This document shows, in pieces, positions 54,978 through 63,826 of a stretch of 64,000 nt of DNA (the first letter of the stretch is position 1; each line of letters begins with the position of its first letter). Below the pieces are notes generated by a model that saw only the letters and a list, made by a program, of their open reading frames with translations, had not been told where the DNA came from and made no database searches. The translations under genes and the position numbers were made by a program. The stretch lies in contig NZ_LN651337.1 in assembly GCF_000826145.2 (NCBI RefSeq), forward strand, positions 1,243,774-1,307,773, in the 5' to 3' direction. The DNA comes from Sporosarcina koreensis (GTDB lineage Bacteria; Bacillota; Bacilli; Bacillales_A; Planococcaceae).

Positions 54978-56645
54978 TTAAACTTTCATGACACCGCCTG
55001 TACTTGCAGACGTAACGAGTTTCGCATAGCGTGCCAAATATCCCTTTTGGATCTTCAACTCGAACGGTTTCAAATTTTCCTTCCGGGCAGCGAGTTCTTC
55101 ATCATCCACTTCCAGCTCGATCGTCCGGTTTGTCAGATCGATGGCGATGACATCCCCGTTCTCCACAAGTGCAATCGGACCGCCGTCCGCAGCTTCCGGT
55201 GAAATGTGGCCGATCGAGATCCCGCGGGAAGCGCCCGAGAATCTGCCGTCCGTGATCAGGGCCACCTTCGTGCCGAGCCCCCTTCCGGCAATCGCCGCAG
55301 TCGGTGCCAGCATTTCCGGCATTCCCGGACCGCCCCTCGGTCCTTCATAGCGGATGACGACGACATGGCCTTCCTGGACGGTGCCGTCATCGATGCCTTC
55401 CTGGGCCGCTTCCTGTGAATCGAAAACGATCGCTTCCCCCCTGAATTCCTTGATGGAAGGGTCGACCGCGCCGACTTTGATGACACCGCCGTCCGGTGCG
55501 ATGTTGCCGAAGAGGACGGAAAGCCCTCCGACAGGACTGTAGGCATTCTCTTTCCGGCGGATCACCTCATCGTTCTTAATCGGCCGGTCTTTCACATTTT
55601 CATAGAGGGATTTACCGGTCACCGTTATCCGATCGGGATGGACCGCCCCTTCAATCTCACAAAGTTCTTTTATGATGGCGCTGACGCCGCCTGCCAGGTG
55701 GACGTCATGCATTGTATAATCGGAGGCCGGACTGATTTTGGACAAATACGGAATCCGTTTGGCGACTTCGTTGATATCCCGGACGTCGTATTCGATTTCC
55801 GCTTCGTGCGCGATTGCAAGCGTGTGGAGAACCGTGTTGGTTGACCCGCCCATCGCCATGTCGAGTGCAAATGCATCATCGATCGTCTCTTTCGTGATGA
55901 TGTCCCGGGGTTTGATGTCTTCCTTGACCATCCGGACGAGGTGCTGTGCCGCTTCTTTGATGAGCCGGTGGCGTTCGTCGGAAGTCGCGACGATCGTTCC
56001 GTTGTCAGGTACTGTGAGGCCGAGCATTTCCATCAGGGAGTTCATGGAGTTCGCAGTGAACATTCCCGAGCAGCTGCCGCATGTCGGACAGGCGCTCTGC
56101 TCGATGTCGAGCAGTTCTTCCGCTGTCATCGACCCCTGTTTGTAGGAGCCGACACCTTCGAATACGGAAACGAGGGAAAGCGGTTTGCCGTCGGCGGAAG
56201 TCCCGCCTTCCATCGGGCCGCCTGAAACGAAGACGGATGGGACATTGGTCCGCACAGCCGCCATCAGCATGCCTGGGGTGATCTTGTCGCAGTTCGGGAT
56301 GTAGAACACGCCGTCGAACCAATGGGCGTTGATGACCGTTTCCGCGGAGTCTGCGATCAGTTCCCGGCTCGGCAGTGAATACCGCATGCCGATGTGCCCC
56401 ATTGCGATGCCGTCATCCACACCAATCGTATTGAATTCAAACGGGATGCCCCCTGCTTCGCGGATCGCGTCTTTCACGACTTCCGCAAACTTGTTCAAGT
56501 GCATATGGCCCGGGATGATATCGATATACGAATTACAGACACCGATGAACGGTTTCTCCATATCTCTTGATCGGACACCTGTCGCATACAACAGGCTCCG
56601 ATGCGGCGCCCGGTCGACACCTTTCTTGATCATGTCACTTCTCAT
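54978..56645 (-). CDS. ilvD: Dihydroxy-acid dehydratase
   Basis: A 555-residue iron-sulfur enzyme making 2-oxoisovalerate and 2-oxo-3-methylvalerate. Cluster cysteines are in [11 protein letters not shown] and [37 protein letters not shown] lies near the C-terminus. It is upstream of the T-box leader, so it has its own promoter (56740-56768) and is not obviously under T-box control. AAGGAG lies 9 bases before the ATG. Confidence 0.96.
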   Translation of the reverse strand: MRSDMIKKGVDRAPHRSLLYATGVRSRDMEKPFIGVCNSYIDIIPGHMHLNKFAEVVKDAIREAGGIPFEFNTIGVDDGIAMGHIGMRYSLPSRELIADSAETVINAHWFDGVFYIPNCDKITPGMLMAAVRTNVPSVFVSGGPMEGGTSADGKPLSLVSVFEGVGSYKQGSMTAEELLDIEQSACPTCGSCSGMFTANSMNSLMEMLGLTVPDNGTIVATSDERHRLIKEAAQHLVRMVKEDIKPRDIITKETIDDAFALDMAMGGSTNTVLHTLAIAHEAEIEYDVRDINEVAKRIPYLSKISPASDYTMHDVHLAGGVSAIIKELCEIEGAVHPDRITVTGKSLYENVKDRPIKNDEVIRRKENAYSPVGGLSVLFGNIAPDGGVIKVGAVDPSIKEFRGEAIVFDSQEAAQEGIDDGTVQEGHVVVIRYEGPRGGPGMPEMLAPTAAIAGRGLGTKVALITDGRFSGASRGISIGHISPEAADGGPIALVENGDVIAIDLTNRTIELEVDDEELAARKENLKPFELKIQKGYLARYAKLVTSASTGGVMKV

Positions 56646-56739
56646 TACACGTCACTCCTTGCAGTGGCACCAGCGGGTGGACAGGATTCCAGCGGGGCTG
56701 CGGCTGCTTCTGCGCCGCCCGCTGAATTAGATTGTTGCA

Positions 56740-56768
56740 ATCATATAGCGAAAGAAATCAAGAGTCAA
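56740..56768 (-). promoter_or_regulatory. SigA-type promoter of ilvD
   Basis: On the minus strand TTGACT and TATGAT are exactly 17 bases apart, each with one mismatch to consensus. Confidence 0.78.
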
Positions 56769-56780
56769 CAGTGTTTTTTA

Positions 56781-56827
56781 AATTATCGTTCAATTTTGAA
56801 TTGGTCGTTAAAATGTATACGCTTACA
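56781..56827 (-). promoter_or_regulatory. Possible CodY-like and cre-like sites upstream of ilvD
   Basis: AATTATCGTTCAATT (56781-56795) matches the CodY consensus at 10 of 15 positions. TGTATACGCTTACA (56814-56827) matches the cre consensus at 13 of 14. Both lie just upstream of the ilvD promoter. CodY and CcpA do control branched-chain synthesis in B. subtilis, but these matches are weak evidence. Confidence 0.35.
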
Positions 56828-56889
56828 ATGTTGTCATAGCGCGATATATCGCATAACAGTTTTTTTCGTAAAAAAATTTCTAGTTATAT

Positions 56890-57080
56890 TCTTGTGCATC
56901 CTAAATACTTTTCGACAAAATTCGCTACATCCACATATGTGGATAACTTTCTCCACGTCATCCACCCCATCCGCATAGTGTTCACTACTGTTTCACACAG
57001 CTTGTCCACATGTCCCCCACAGGTTCGTGTGGATAGTCGAACGGTTGTTCTTTTTTCTTTTATCTGATAAGTTATACACA
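56890..57080 (+). promoter_or_regulatory. DnaA-box cluster upstream of sda
   Basis: Perfect TTATNCACA boxes lie at 56938-56946 (minus, TTATCCACA) and 57072-57080 (plus, TTATACACA). One-mismatch boxes are at 57002-57010 (TTGTCCACA) and 57028-57036 (minus, CTATCCACA), with weaker ones between (ATCCACA near 56929, TGTGCATCC near 56893). DnaA activates sda in B. subtilis, coupling it to replication. Confidence 0.8.
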
Positions 57081-57139
57081 ACCCGCTTTCCCTGCAACTG
57101 GGGAAATTCAGAATCACTGCTGAAAGAAGGTGACGTGCT

Positions 57140-57271
57140 GTGAACATACTCCCCGACGACCTGCTGATTGAATCTTATATGAAAGCCATGGAGCTCGATT
57201 TGTCTGCCGATTTTATCGACTTGCTGAGACATGAAGTGGATAAACGCAGTCTGCTTTGCTTTATACACTGA
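57140..57271 (+). CDS. sda: Sporulation kinase inhibitor Sda
   Basis: A 43-residue helical-hairpin protein. MNILPDDLLIESYMKAMELD and ADFIDLLRHEVDKRSL match Sda, whose core is L.DELLIESY.KA..L.L..DFI.L...E..RRSL. Sda binds KinA-type sporulation kinases and blocks the phosphorelay while DNA is being replicated or is damaged. The start is a GTG after GAAGGTGA. The gene is preceded by a DnaA-box cluster, which fits its checkpoint role, and it is too small to be found by usual length limits. Confidence 0.88.
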   Translation: MNILPDDLLIESYMKAMELDLSADFIDLLRHEVDKRSLLCFIH

Positions 57272-57330
57272 TTATCGTTGAATCATATGCCACCAAGACG
57301 GGAAAGCGGTGTCTGCCTGATGGCCCTATA

Positions 57331-57379
57331 TATATAAAAGACAGCACACGTGCGAAAGCGCCGGCTGTCTTTTTTATAT
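57331..57379. terminator. Terminator of sda (symmetrical)
   Basis: AAAAGACAGC pairs with GCTGTCTTTT and the stem is extended by TATATAA/TTATATG; T runs exist on both strands. Confidence 0.83.
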
Positions 57380-57418
57380 GGCGTGGATGAGTGATTGTCC
57401 GCGGAGATGATTGAATTG

Positions 57419-57462
57419 AAAAAGCGGAAAGGAACACAAACCTGTGTCCCATTCCGCTTTTC
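57419..57462 (-). terminator. Terminator of the first SLH nucleotidase gene
   Basis: AAAAGCGGAA and TTCCGCTTTT form the stem with an inner ACACA/TGTGT pairing. Confidence 0.85.
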
Positions 57463-57465
57463 TGG

Positions 57466-59841
57466 TTATTTCAATTCGTACTTCGCATAGCCGTCTTTCG
57501 TATTCTCAAGGAACTTGATACGCGGGTCATTCCCAATGTGTTCTTTGCCTCGGACAGAGGTTTCGAAAATCATTTTTGCACCGTCGACCGGCTGGATGAA
57601 CCAGTTATTGTCCACTTTCGGATCGATCTGCTCCTGATCGGCCAAGTAGTCGATGATGGCTTCCCGGTTTTCATCCTGATAGAAGATGACGTCTTTTGCA
57701 TTCCGGACACCCGGGAAGTTGCCGCTGCCGCGGTAGTTATTCGTCACGACGACAAATTCCTGATCGGGATCGATCGGCTTGTCTTCGTATTGAAGATTTT
57801 TAATGCGGTTCGCATTCTCGTTCAGCAATTTGCCTTCCTTGCTGTCGTATTTGGCAGGCTCCGTCAGATCGATTTCATATGTCAGTCCATCGATCACGTC
57901 AAAATTGTAGGAGCGGTGATTCTCGTTCAGGATATTCTGCTCTTCCGCTTTCGCCGGATCCACCTGACGGAATGCGCCCGCACTCATTTCGAGCCATTCT
58001 TTGATGTCGCGGCCTTGTAAGACGACAGCCGCCACTGTATTGTCATATACATACAGATCGGCCATGTTTTTAATGCTCACGTCTCCAGCCGGAATGTCCG
58101 TATAATAATCCGATCCGTAGCGGCCTCCAAATTTCAGCGGAGATCCTGCGGACAGGAGAGGCAGCTTGTCATACTCCGTTCCTTTCATGTGTTCTTTTAC
58201 ATAATGCTTCTGCGCTTCCGTCACAATCTGGATGGACGAGTCATCACGCACAAGACCGAAGTAACTTGTCAGCGGTGCAGTCGTCTTTGACACCGGTGTA
58301 CGGATGTAGCCAAGTGTCCCTTCATGTGCTTCTTTGACGGCATCGACGACTTTCTGGTTCACTTCATCCGACTCTTTGTGGACTTCTCGCAAGGAACCTT
58401 TTCCGGATACGACAGTCCACTTGCCGTCCGCTAGTTTCAGCTCGTAATCGAGGAGGCCGAGGTGTGTGCCGAACCGGTCCGGCATGACGACAGGCGTGCC
58501 GTTGATCGTCCCCTGCTTCATGTCAGTGTTCTTAACATCTGCATAGTCACCTGGGAATTTCGCATGGTTGTGGCCCGTCAGAATACCGTCAACCCCATCC
58601 AATGCGGAAATCTGCCAAGTGACGTCATCCTCGTTCTTCTCATGATGTTCATCACCGATTCCCGAATGGGCGATCACGAACACCAGGTCCGCGCCTTCTT
58701 TTTTCACTTGGGGGATGAACTTCTCTACTGTATCCGCCGCATCCTCTGCCCGGACTTTCCCTGACAGGTGAGCGCCATCCCACCGCATGATGCCCGGCGC
58801 AACGACACCGATCACACCAATCTTGATGGCATGTGTCTTCCCTTTTGAATCCATGAGATCCTTATCCAGGATGACGTATGGAGTGAAGCGGTTCTTCCCG
58901 GTCTTCTCATCATAGATATTTGCATTCAATACAGGGAAATCAGCGCCTTCTATGACGTTGTCCAGATAGTCCAGGCCGAAGTTGAACTCATGATTCCCCA
59001 ATGACATGACGTCATAGTCGAGTGCATTGAGCGCGGCGACCGTCGGGTGGACTTCCCCTTTTTGCAGCGGGCTCTCCTTCACCTTGTAGGAGCCGAGCGG
59101 CGTGCCCTGGATCAGGTCCCCATTGTCGAACAGCAGGGAGTTTTTCACTTCTGCCCGTGCTTCATCGATCAATACACCGGTTTTCGCCAATCCGTAGTCC
59201 TGTATCGTCTTATCCTGATAATAATCATAGTTCATGAGGTTCGTATGGATATCCGTCGTTCCCATGATGCGGAATGCGACAGTCGCATCGCCGCTATCGG
59301 GAGTCCCCGGATATTGCTGGCTCATTTTCACAAGCCGGCTGACGATGGCGCGCATCTCATTTTTCATGACCAGCTGTTTCGGCTTCGCTGTTTTATCCGC
59401 ATAGCCTTTCATGATTCCGAGCCCGATGCTTTTTGCCATTTCGGGACGCAGTGATGCACCGAAGTCCCGCTTGTCTTTGAAACGGTCGAGAAGCTTCAGC
59501 GAGTATTTGTTATCCGTCTTGGCAGCACGCGCTGCGATGACGAATGCCTGCTCGCGCGTCAGCGGACCATGCGGATCGAACACAGACGCCGAGCGGCCGT
59601 GTACAAGCCCTGCAGTTACAGCGGCTTCGACATAAGGCGCCAGCTGTTTGTCCACATCTTTGAACGTGATGGAAGAACCGTCGCCCATCGGCAGATTCAA
59701 TGCCGTCACTGCTTTCTGGATGAATTCCCCGCGCTCCGCCTCCTGCTGGTTTGCCGCTTTTGCAGGTTGAGGTATGAACAGTCCTCCCGCCACGACAAGC
59801 AGTGCCAGCAGACTGATTGCAATCTTTTTCACTATAGTCAT
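57466..59841 (-). CDS. SLH-anchored 5'-nucleotidase/2',3'-cyclic phosphodiesterase, copy 1
   Basis: A 791-residue secreted enzyme. Signal peptide MTIVKKIAISLLALLVVAGG to about AKA; SLH-type region at residues about 35-185 (ITFKDVDKQLAPYVEAAVTAG, LTREQAFVIAARAAK). The metallophosphatase domain has GTTDIHTNLMNYDYY, LLFDNGDLIQGTPLG, MSLGNHEFNFGLDYL, VIAHSGIGDEHH and LTGHNHAKFPG; the C-terminal nucleotidase domain has GSDYYTDIPAGDVSIKNMADLY. It would release phosphate and nucleosides from nucleotides outside the cell. The ATG at 59841 follows AAAGGAAGCGG. It is about 70 percent identical by eye to the next gene. Confidence 0.9.
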   Translation of the reverse strand: MTIVKKIAISLLALLVVAGGLFIPQPAKAANQQEAERGEFIQKAVTALNLPMGDGSSITFKDVDKQLAPYVEAAVTAGLVHGRSASVFDPHGPLTREQAFVIAARAAKTDNKYSLKLLDRFKDKRDFGASLRPEMAKSIGLGIMKGYADKTAKPKQLVMKNEMRAIVSRLVKMSQQYPGTPDSGDATVAFRIMGTTDIHTNLMNYDYYQDKTIQDYGLAKTGVLIDEARAEVKNSLLFDNGDLIQGTPLGSYKVKESPLQKGEVHPTVAALNALDYDVMSLGNHEFNFGLDYLDNVIEGADFPVLNANIYDEKTGKNRFTPYVILDKDLMDSKGKTHAIKIGVIGVVAPGIMRWDGAHLSGKVRAEDAADTVEKFIPQVKKEGADLVFVIAHSGIGDEHHEKNEDDVTWQISALDGVDGILTGHNHAKFPGDYADVKNTDMKQGTINGTPVVMPDRFGTHLGLLDYELKLADGKWTVVSGKGSLREVHKESDEVNQKVVDAVKEAHEGTLGYIRTPVSKTTAPLTSYFGLVRDDSSIQIVTEAQKHYVKEHMKGTEYDKLPLLSAGSPLKFGGRYGSDYYTDIPAGDVSIKNMADLYVYDNTVAAVVLQGRDIKEWLEMSAGAFRQVDPAKAEEQNILNENHRSYNFDVIDGLTYEIDLTEPAKYDSKEGKLLNENANRIKNLQYEDKPIDPDQEFVVVTNNYRGSGNFPGVRNAKDVIFYQDENREAIIDYLADQEQIDPKVDNNWFIQPVDGAKMIFETSVRGKEHIGNDPRIKFLENTKDGYAKYELK

Positions 59842-59884
59842 TTTCCGCTTCCTTTCTGTAATTGATGTGGTTTCCGTCTGCAGC

Positions 59885-59932
59885 AAAAGGGACTGCCCGG
59901 AGAATCATTCAGCTGATTTCCGGTGCAGTCCC
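59885..59932 (-). terminator. Terminator of the second SLH nucleotidase gene
   Basis: GGGACTGCaCCGGA and TCCGGgCAGTCCC on the minus strand, followed by TTTTGC. Confidence 0.84.
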
Positions 59933-59941
59933 GCTGTCCAC

Positions 59942-62314
59942 TTACTTCAGTTCGTACTTCGCATAGCCGTCTTTCGTCGGTGCGATGTACTTGATGCGTG
60001 CGTCATCACCGATGTACTTCTTGCCCTTTTCGGACGTTTCGAAGATCACTTTCGCACCCGGTACCGGTTGGATGGACCAGTTATTGTCCGCTGACGGGTC
60101 AAGCGGGTTATTCGCCTTCATATAGTCGACAATCGCTTCCCGGTTCTCATACTCATACGCGATTGAATCGATCGCATCCCGGACACCCGGGAACTCGCCG
60201 CTCGCACGGTAGTTGTTCGTCACAACGACGAATTTCTGATCGAGGTCGATCGGCTTGCCGTTGAACTGGAGGTTCTTGACGCGGTTCGCATCTTTGTTGA
60301 CTTCTTTTCCTGCCGTATCATACTTGTTCGGCTGTGTGACATCATACTCGTACGTGACGCCATCGATCACGTCGAACAGGTACGACCGGTAGTTCGGATT
60401 AAGCACATCCTGCTCACCCGATTTCGACGGGTCGATCTGGTTGAACTGACCGCCGGACATCTCGAGCCATTCCTTCACATCGGCTCCTGTCATGACGAGC
60501 GCAGTCATCGTGTTGTCGAATACATAGAGATCGGCCATGTTCTTGATGGCGATATCGCCGGCCGGAATATCCGTGTAATAGTCTGATCCGTATCGGCCGC
60601 CCGCTTTGAACGGCGCTCCGACGGATAATACAGGCAGATTTGCATACTCAGTGCCTTTGATCTGCTCTTCTACATACGCTTTCTGTGCATTATTCACGAT
60701 TTGGATGGATGGATCATCCTTCACCAATGCAAAGTAGCTGGTAATATCCGCTGTCGTTTTGGAAACCGGGGTGCGGACATAGTCGAGTGTGCCTTCATGT
60801 GATTTCTTAACGGCATCCATGACACCCTGATGCACTTCAGTCGAATCCTTGTCGACCTGGCGCAGCGATCCCTTGCCGGAAACAATTGTCCATTTGCCGT
60901 CTTTCAATTTCAATTCATAATCCAGCAAGCCGAGGTGGCTGCCGAATTTACCCGGCATGACGACCGGTGTGCCGTTCAGCGTGCCCTGTACCTGGTTGGC
61001 GTTCTTCGTGTCTTCGAAGTCGCCAGGGAACAGCGCATGGTTGTGACCAGTCAGGACGCCGTCCACACCGTCCATTGCAGAGATCTGCCATGTCACGTCA
61101 TCTTTGTTTTTCTCGTGGTGTTCATCTCCGATCCCAGAGTGGGCGATGACAAATACAATGTCTGCGCCTTGCTTCTGGACTTCAGGAAGGAACTTTTCAA
61201 CAGAATCTGCTGCATCTTCCACCGTAACTTTGCCTTCGAGAAGGGCACCGTCCCAACGGAGGATCCCTGGTGCAACAACGCCGATCACGCCGATTTTCAG
61301 ATTGTGTTTCGCACCTTTCGTGTCCGTCACCTGCTTATCAAGCATGACGTAAGGTGTGTAACGGTTCTTGCCTGTCTTCGCATCATAGACGTTTGCATTG
61401 ATGACTGGGAAACCGGCAGTTTCGATGACTTGATCCAAGTAGTCGAGACCATAGTTGAATTCGTGGTTCCCTAATGACATCACATCATAATCGAGTGCCT
61501 GCATCGCTGCGAATGAAGGATGCACGTCCCCTTTTTTCAGCGGATCGACACTGACTTCGTATGTGCCGAGCGGCGTTCCCTGGATGAGGTCCCCGTTATC
61601 GAACAGCAATGTGTTCGCCACTTCGGAGCGCGCCTGGTCGATCAGTACGCCGACCTTCGCGAGTCCGTAATCCTGTACTTCTTTGTCCTGGTAGTAATCA
61701 TAATTGACGAGGTTCATATGAAGATCGGTCGTGCCGAGGACACGCAGTGCCACTGTTGCGTCATCTGTATCAGGTGTGCCGGGGTTCTGCTGGCTCACTT
61801 TCACGAGACGGTTGACGATTGCGCGTGTTTCGTTTTTCATGACAGCCTGTTTCGGCCGTGCCGTATGATCTGCATAGCCTTTCATCAGGCCGAGTCCGAT
61901 ACTTTTCGCCATTTCCGGACGCAGCGAAGCACCGAAGTCACGCTTGTCCTTGAAGCGGTCAAGAAGTGTCATCGGGTACTTTTTATCTGTTTTTGACGCA
62001 CGTGCAGCGATGACGAATGCCTGCTCACGCGTCAGCGAGCCGTTCGTGTCGAACACGGTCGCTGAGCGGCCATGCACCAAACCGGCCTTTACAGCGGCTT
62101 CCACGTACGGTGCCAATTGTTTGTCGACGTCTTTGAATGTGATCGACGTCCCATCCCCTGTTTCCAAGTTAAGTGCAGTGACAACTTTCTGGACGAACTC
62201 GCCCCGAGTTGCCTCATCGTGTTTAGCAGCATTGGCATTTTGGGGTATAATCAAACTGCCGAGTGCCACCAGCGCGACGAGTAAGCTGAATCCCAGCTTC
62301 TTCATGAAGGACAT
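59942..62314 (-). CDS. SLH-anchored 5'-nucleotidase/2',3'-cyclic phosphodiesterase, copy 2
   Basis: A 790-residue paralogue of the gene just downstream, with the same plan: signal peptide MSFMKKLGFSLLVALVALGS, SLH region, metallophosphatase domain (GTTDLHMNLVNYDYY, DNGDLIQGTPLG, GNHEFNYGLDYL, LTGHNHALFPG) and C-terminal nucleotidase domain ending DGYAKYELK as in copy 1. It resembles CpdB/YfkN enzymes but with SLH repeats in place of a sortase motif. The ATG at 62314 has GGGAG 7 bases upstream. Both copies have their own terminators. The SLH part makes it a likely SecA2-SlaP client. Confidence 0.9.
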   Translation of the reverse strand: MSFMKKLGFSLLVALVALGSLIIPQNANAAKHDEATRGEFVQKVVTALNLETGDGTSITFKDVDKQLAPYVEAAVKAGLVHGRSATVFDTNGSLTREQAFVIAARASKTDKKYPMTLLDRFKDKRDFGASLRPEMAKSIGLGLMKGYADHTARPKQAVMKNETRAIVNRLVKVSQQNPGTPDTDDATVALRVLGTTDLHMNLVNYDYYQDKEVQDYGLAKVGVLIDQARSEVANTLLFDNGDLIQGTPLGTYEVSVDPLKKGDVHPSFAAMQALDYDVMSLGNHEFNYGLDYLDQVIETAGFPVINANVYDAKTGKNRYTPYVMLDKQVTDTKGAKHNLKIGVIGVVAPGILRWDGALLEGKVTVEDAADSVEKFLPEVQKQGADIVFVIAHSGIGDEHHEKNKDDVTWQISAMDGVDGVLTGHNHALFPGDFEDTKNANQVQGTLNGTPVVMPGKFGSHLGLLDYELKLKDGKWTIVSGKGSLRQVDKDSTEVHQGVMDAVKKSHEGTLDYVRTPVSKTTADITSYFALVKDDPSIQIVNNAQKAYVEEQIKGTEYANLPVLSVGAPFKAGGRYGSDYYTDIPAGDIAIKNMADLYVFDNTMTALVMTGADVKEWLEMSGGQFNQIDPSKSGEQDVLNPNYRSYLFDVIDGVTYEYDVTQPNKYDTAGKEVNKDANRVKNLQFNGKPIDLDQKFVVVTNNYRASGEFPGVRDAIDSIAYEYENREAIVDYMKANNPLDPSADNNWSIQPVPGAKVIFETSEKGKKYIGDDARIKYIAPTKDGYAKYELK

Positions 62315-62509
62315 GCTTCATCTCCCTTTCAATTTAGAGTTTTCGATCATCTTAAAGATAGCATAGTTTCATAGGAGTTCCAATAGCCGACAAACCTTGA
62401 CAGAAGCATATTGTAAGCCTTTTCAAAGTTTCATAGGAAAACAGGCAAATTGATGCACTAAACAAGTTGTTTTTTTGCAGTGCATTCAGCACATCAGAAA
62501 AAAGGAAGG

Positions 62510-63565
62510 ATGATTCCATTGCTAGATGAAAACGTACAGAAGATTATCCGCAGTGCTTCTTTGGAGATCGAAGAGAGACGGACGCTGCCGGAGGATGTCC
62601 TGCAGATCGCATATGACGAGAAACTGTTTAAACTTTTCCTGCCGGAAAATCTGGGTGGCCGCGCGCTGAGTCTGCCTGAAGCTGCAGAAGTGTTTGAGGA
62701 GAGTGCCCGGCTGGACGGTTCGTTCGGGTGGCTCGTCACGATCGGTTCGGGCGGCAATATGTTCCTTGAAAATATGACCGGCTCACAGGCGGAGGAGCTG
62801 TTCAAACCGGAAGATGCTGTTATCGCAGGGAGCGGCTATGCAACAGGCAGAGCGCATGCCGAGGGCGACGGGTACCGGGTGACCGGAGAATGGCGGTACT
62901 GCAGCGGCGCTCCGTACGCCTCCATGTTCACCGCAAATACGATCATCTGGCGGGATGGCGAAGAAACAGACGAAATGCGCGCCTGTATCTTCATGCCCGA
63001 TCAGGTGGAGATCATCCCGGACTGGAATGCGTTCGGACTGAAAGGGACAGGCAGCCATACGATACGTGTCACCGACGCATTTGTCCCATATGACCGGACG
63101 TTTTCAGTGGCGGATAAACAGAATTCGATCGGCTTGCCGGTCCACTCGTTCCCATTTGTCCAGTTCTCCCAAGTGTCGTTCGCAGCGGTATGCCTCGGAA
63201 TTGCCGGCCGTTTCATGGAAGAGGCCCATCATCTTGCGGAGACCGCGAAGGAGAGATGGACAGCCGAAAAGATCGCGGTCACGATGCGTCTGCTGAAAGA
63301 GCAGCAGCACCGGTTCAATGAGGCCGAGCAGCTGTTCCACACAGCAGTGTCCCGCCGCTGGGAGATGCACTTGGAGGGCACGCTCGATGATCATGAACTT
63401 GATCAGCTGTCCGCCGTCTGTATCGAAAGCACCGATATTGCAACGGATTGTGCCGTCCAGCTCTTCCGCCGTCTCGGCATGCAGGCGGTGCTGGAAACGT
63501 CCCCTGTCAACCGGGCGTTCCGGGATTTGTGGACAGCCGGCCAGCATGGATTTCTGCAGCAGTGA
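62510..63565 (+). CDS. Acyl-CoA dehydrogenase-like flavoprotein (possibly a flavin monooxygenase)
   Basis: A protein of about 351 residues with the acyl-CoA dehydrogenase fold: an N-terminal helical domain with FLPENLGGRALSLPEAAEVFEESARLDGSFGW, a middle domain with AGSGYATGRAHAEGDGYRVTGEWRYCSG, AFGLKGTGSHTIRVTDAFVP, and a C-terminal helical domain. The missing catalytic base region and the RYCSG and GTGSHT segments resemble group D flavin monooxygenases (HpaB C2/DszC type) as much as dehydrogenases. The start is unsure: ATG at 62510 lies close behind AAGGA, and the TTG at 62519 is 9 bases behind GGAAGG. Confidence 0.75.
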   Translation: MIPLLDENVQKIIRSASLEIEERRTLPEDVLQIAYDEKLFKLFLPENLGGRALSLPEAAEVFEESARLDGSFGWLVTIGSGGNMFLENMTGSQAEELFKPEDAVIAGSGYATGRAHAEGDGYRVTGEWRYCSGAPYASMFTANTIIWRDGEETDEMRACIFMPDQVEIIPDWNAFGLKGTGSHTIRVTDAFVPYDRTFSVADKQNSIGLPVHSFPFVQFSQVSFAAVCLGIAGRFMEEAHHLAETAKERWTAEKIAVTMRLLKEQQHRFNEAEQLFHTAVSRRWEMHLEGTLDDHELDQLSAVCIESTDIATDCAVQLFRRLGMQAVLETSPVNRAFRDLWTAGQHGFLQQ

Positions 63566-63578
63566 ATCAAGAACTATG

Positions 63579-63615
63579 AACAGCAGCCTGCCCGGCGTGG
63601 GCCGGCTGCTGTTTT
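63579..63615 (+). terminator. Terminator of the acyl-CoA dehydrogenase-like gene
   Basis: AACAGCAGCC and GGCTGCTGTT with a G/C-rich loop, followed by TT. Confidence 0.84.
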
Positions 63616-63618
63616 ATG

Positions 63619-63755
63619 TTGAATTGTGTCCAGATGCCGATAAATTCAGCGAAGTGTCCGATATGCCACGTGATTTGTCCGATACCTCCCGGCAAGTGTC
63701 CGATACTACGCGCCATATGTCCGATACCTCCCGGGTTTTGTCCGATATGCCCCCG
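63619..63755 (+). repeat. 21-bp tandem array, TGTCCGATA class, leader plus 5 units
   Basis: Leader GAATTGTGTCC with TGTCC at 63627 and GCCGATAAATTCAGC; units at 63655, 63676, 63697, 63718 and 63739. The 28-then-21 spacing is the same as in the other arrays of this class, and it begins right after the terminator. Confidence 0.87.
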
Positions 63756-63775
63756 CCGCCCCATGCACCCAGCCC

Positions 63776-63813
63776 AAAAAGAAAGAGCGGTGCACGATGC
63801 GCCGCTCTTTCCT
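63776..63813 (-). terminator. Terminator of the edge gene
   Basis: GAAAGAGCGG and CCGCTCTTTC form the stem; the minus strand continues TTTTTGGG. Confidence 0.82.
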
Positions 63814-63826
63814 TGAAATGCCCTAT

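Noticed and set aside
56884..57268. Minus-strand frames of 87-91 codons over the sda region
   Set aside because: They lie across the DnaA boxes and opposite sda, and have no ribosome site or recognisable motif.
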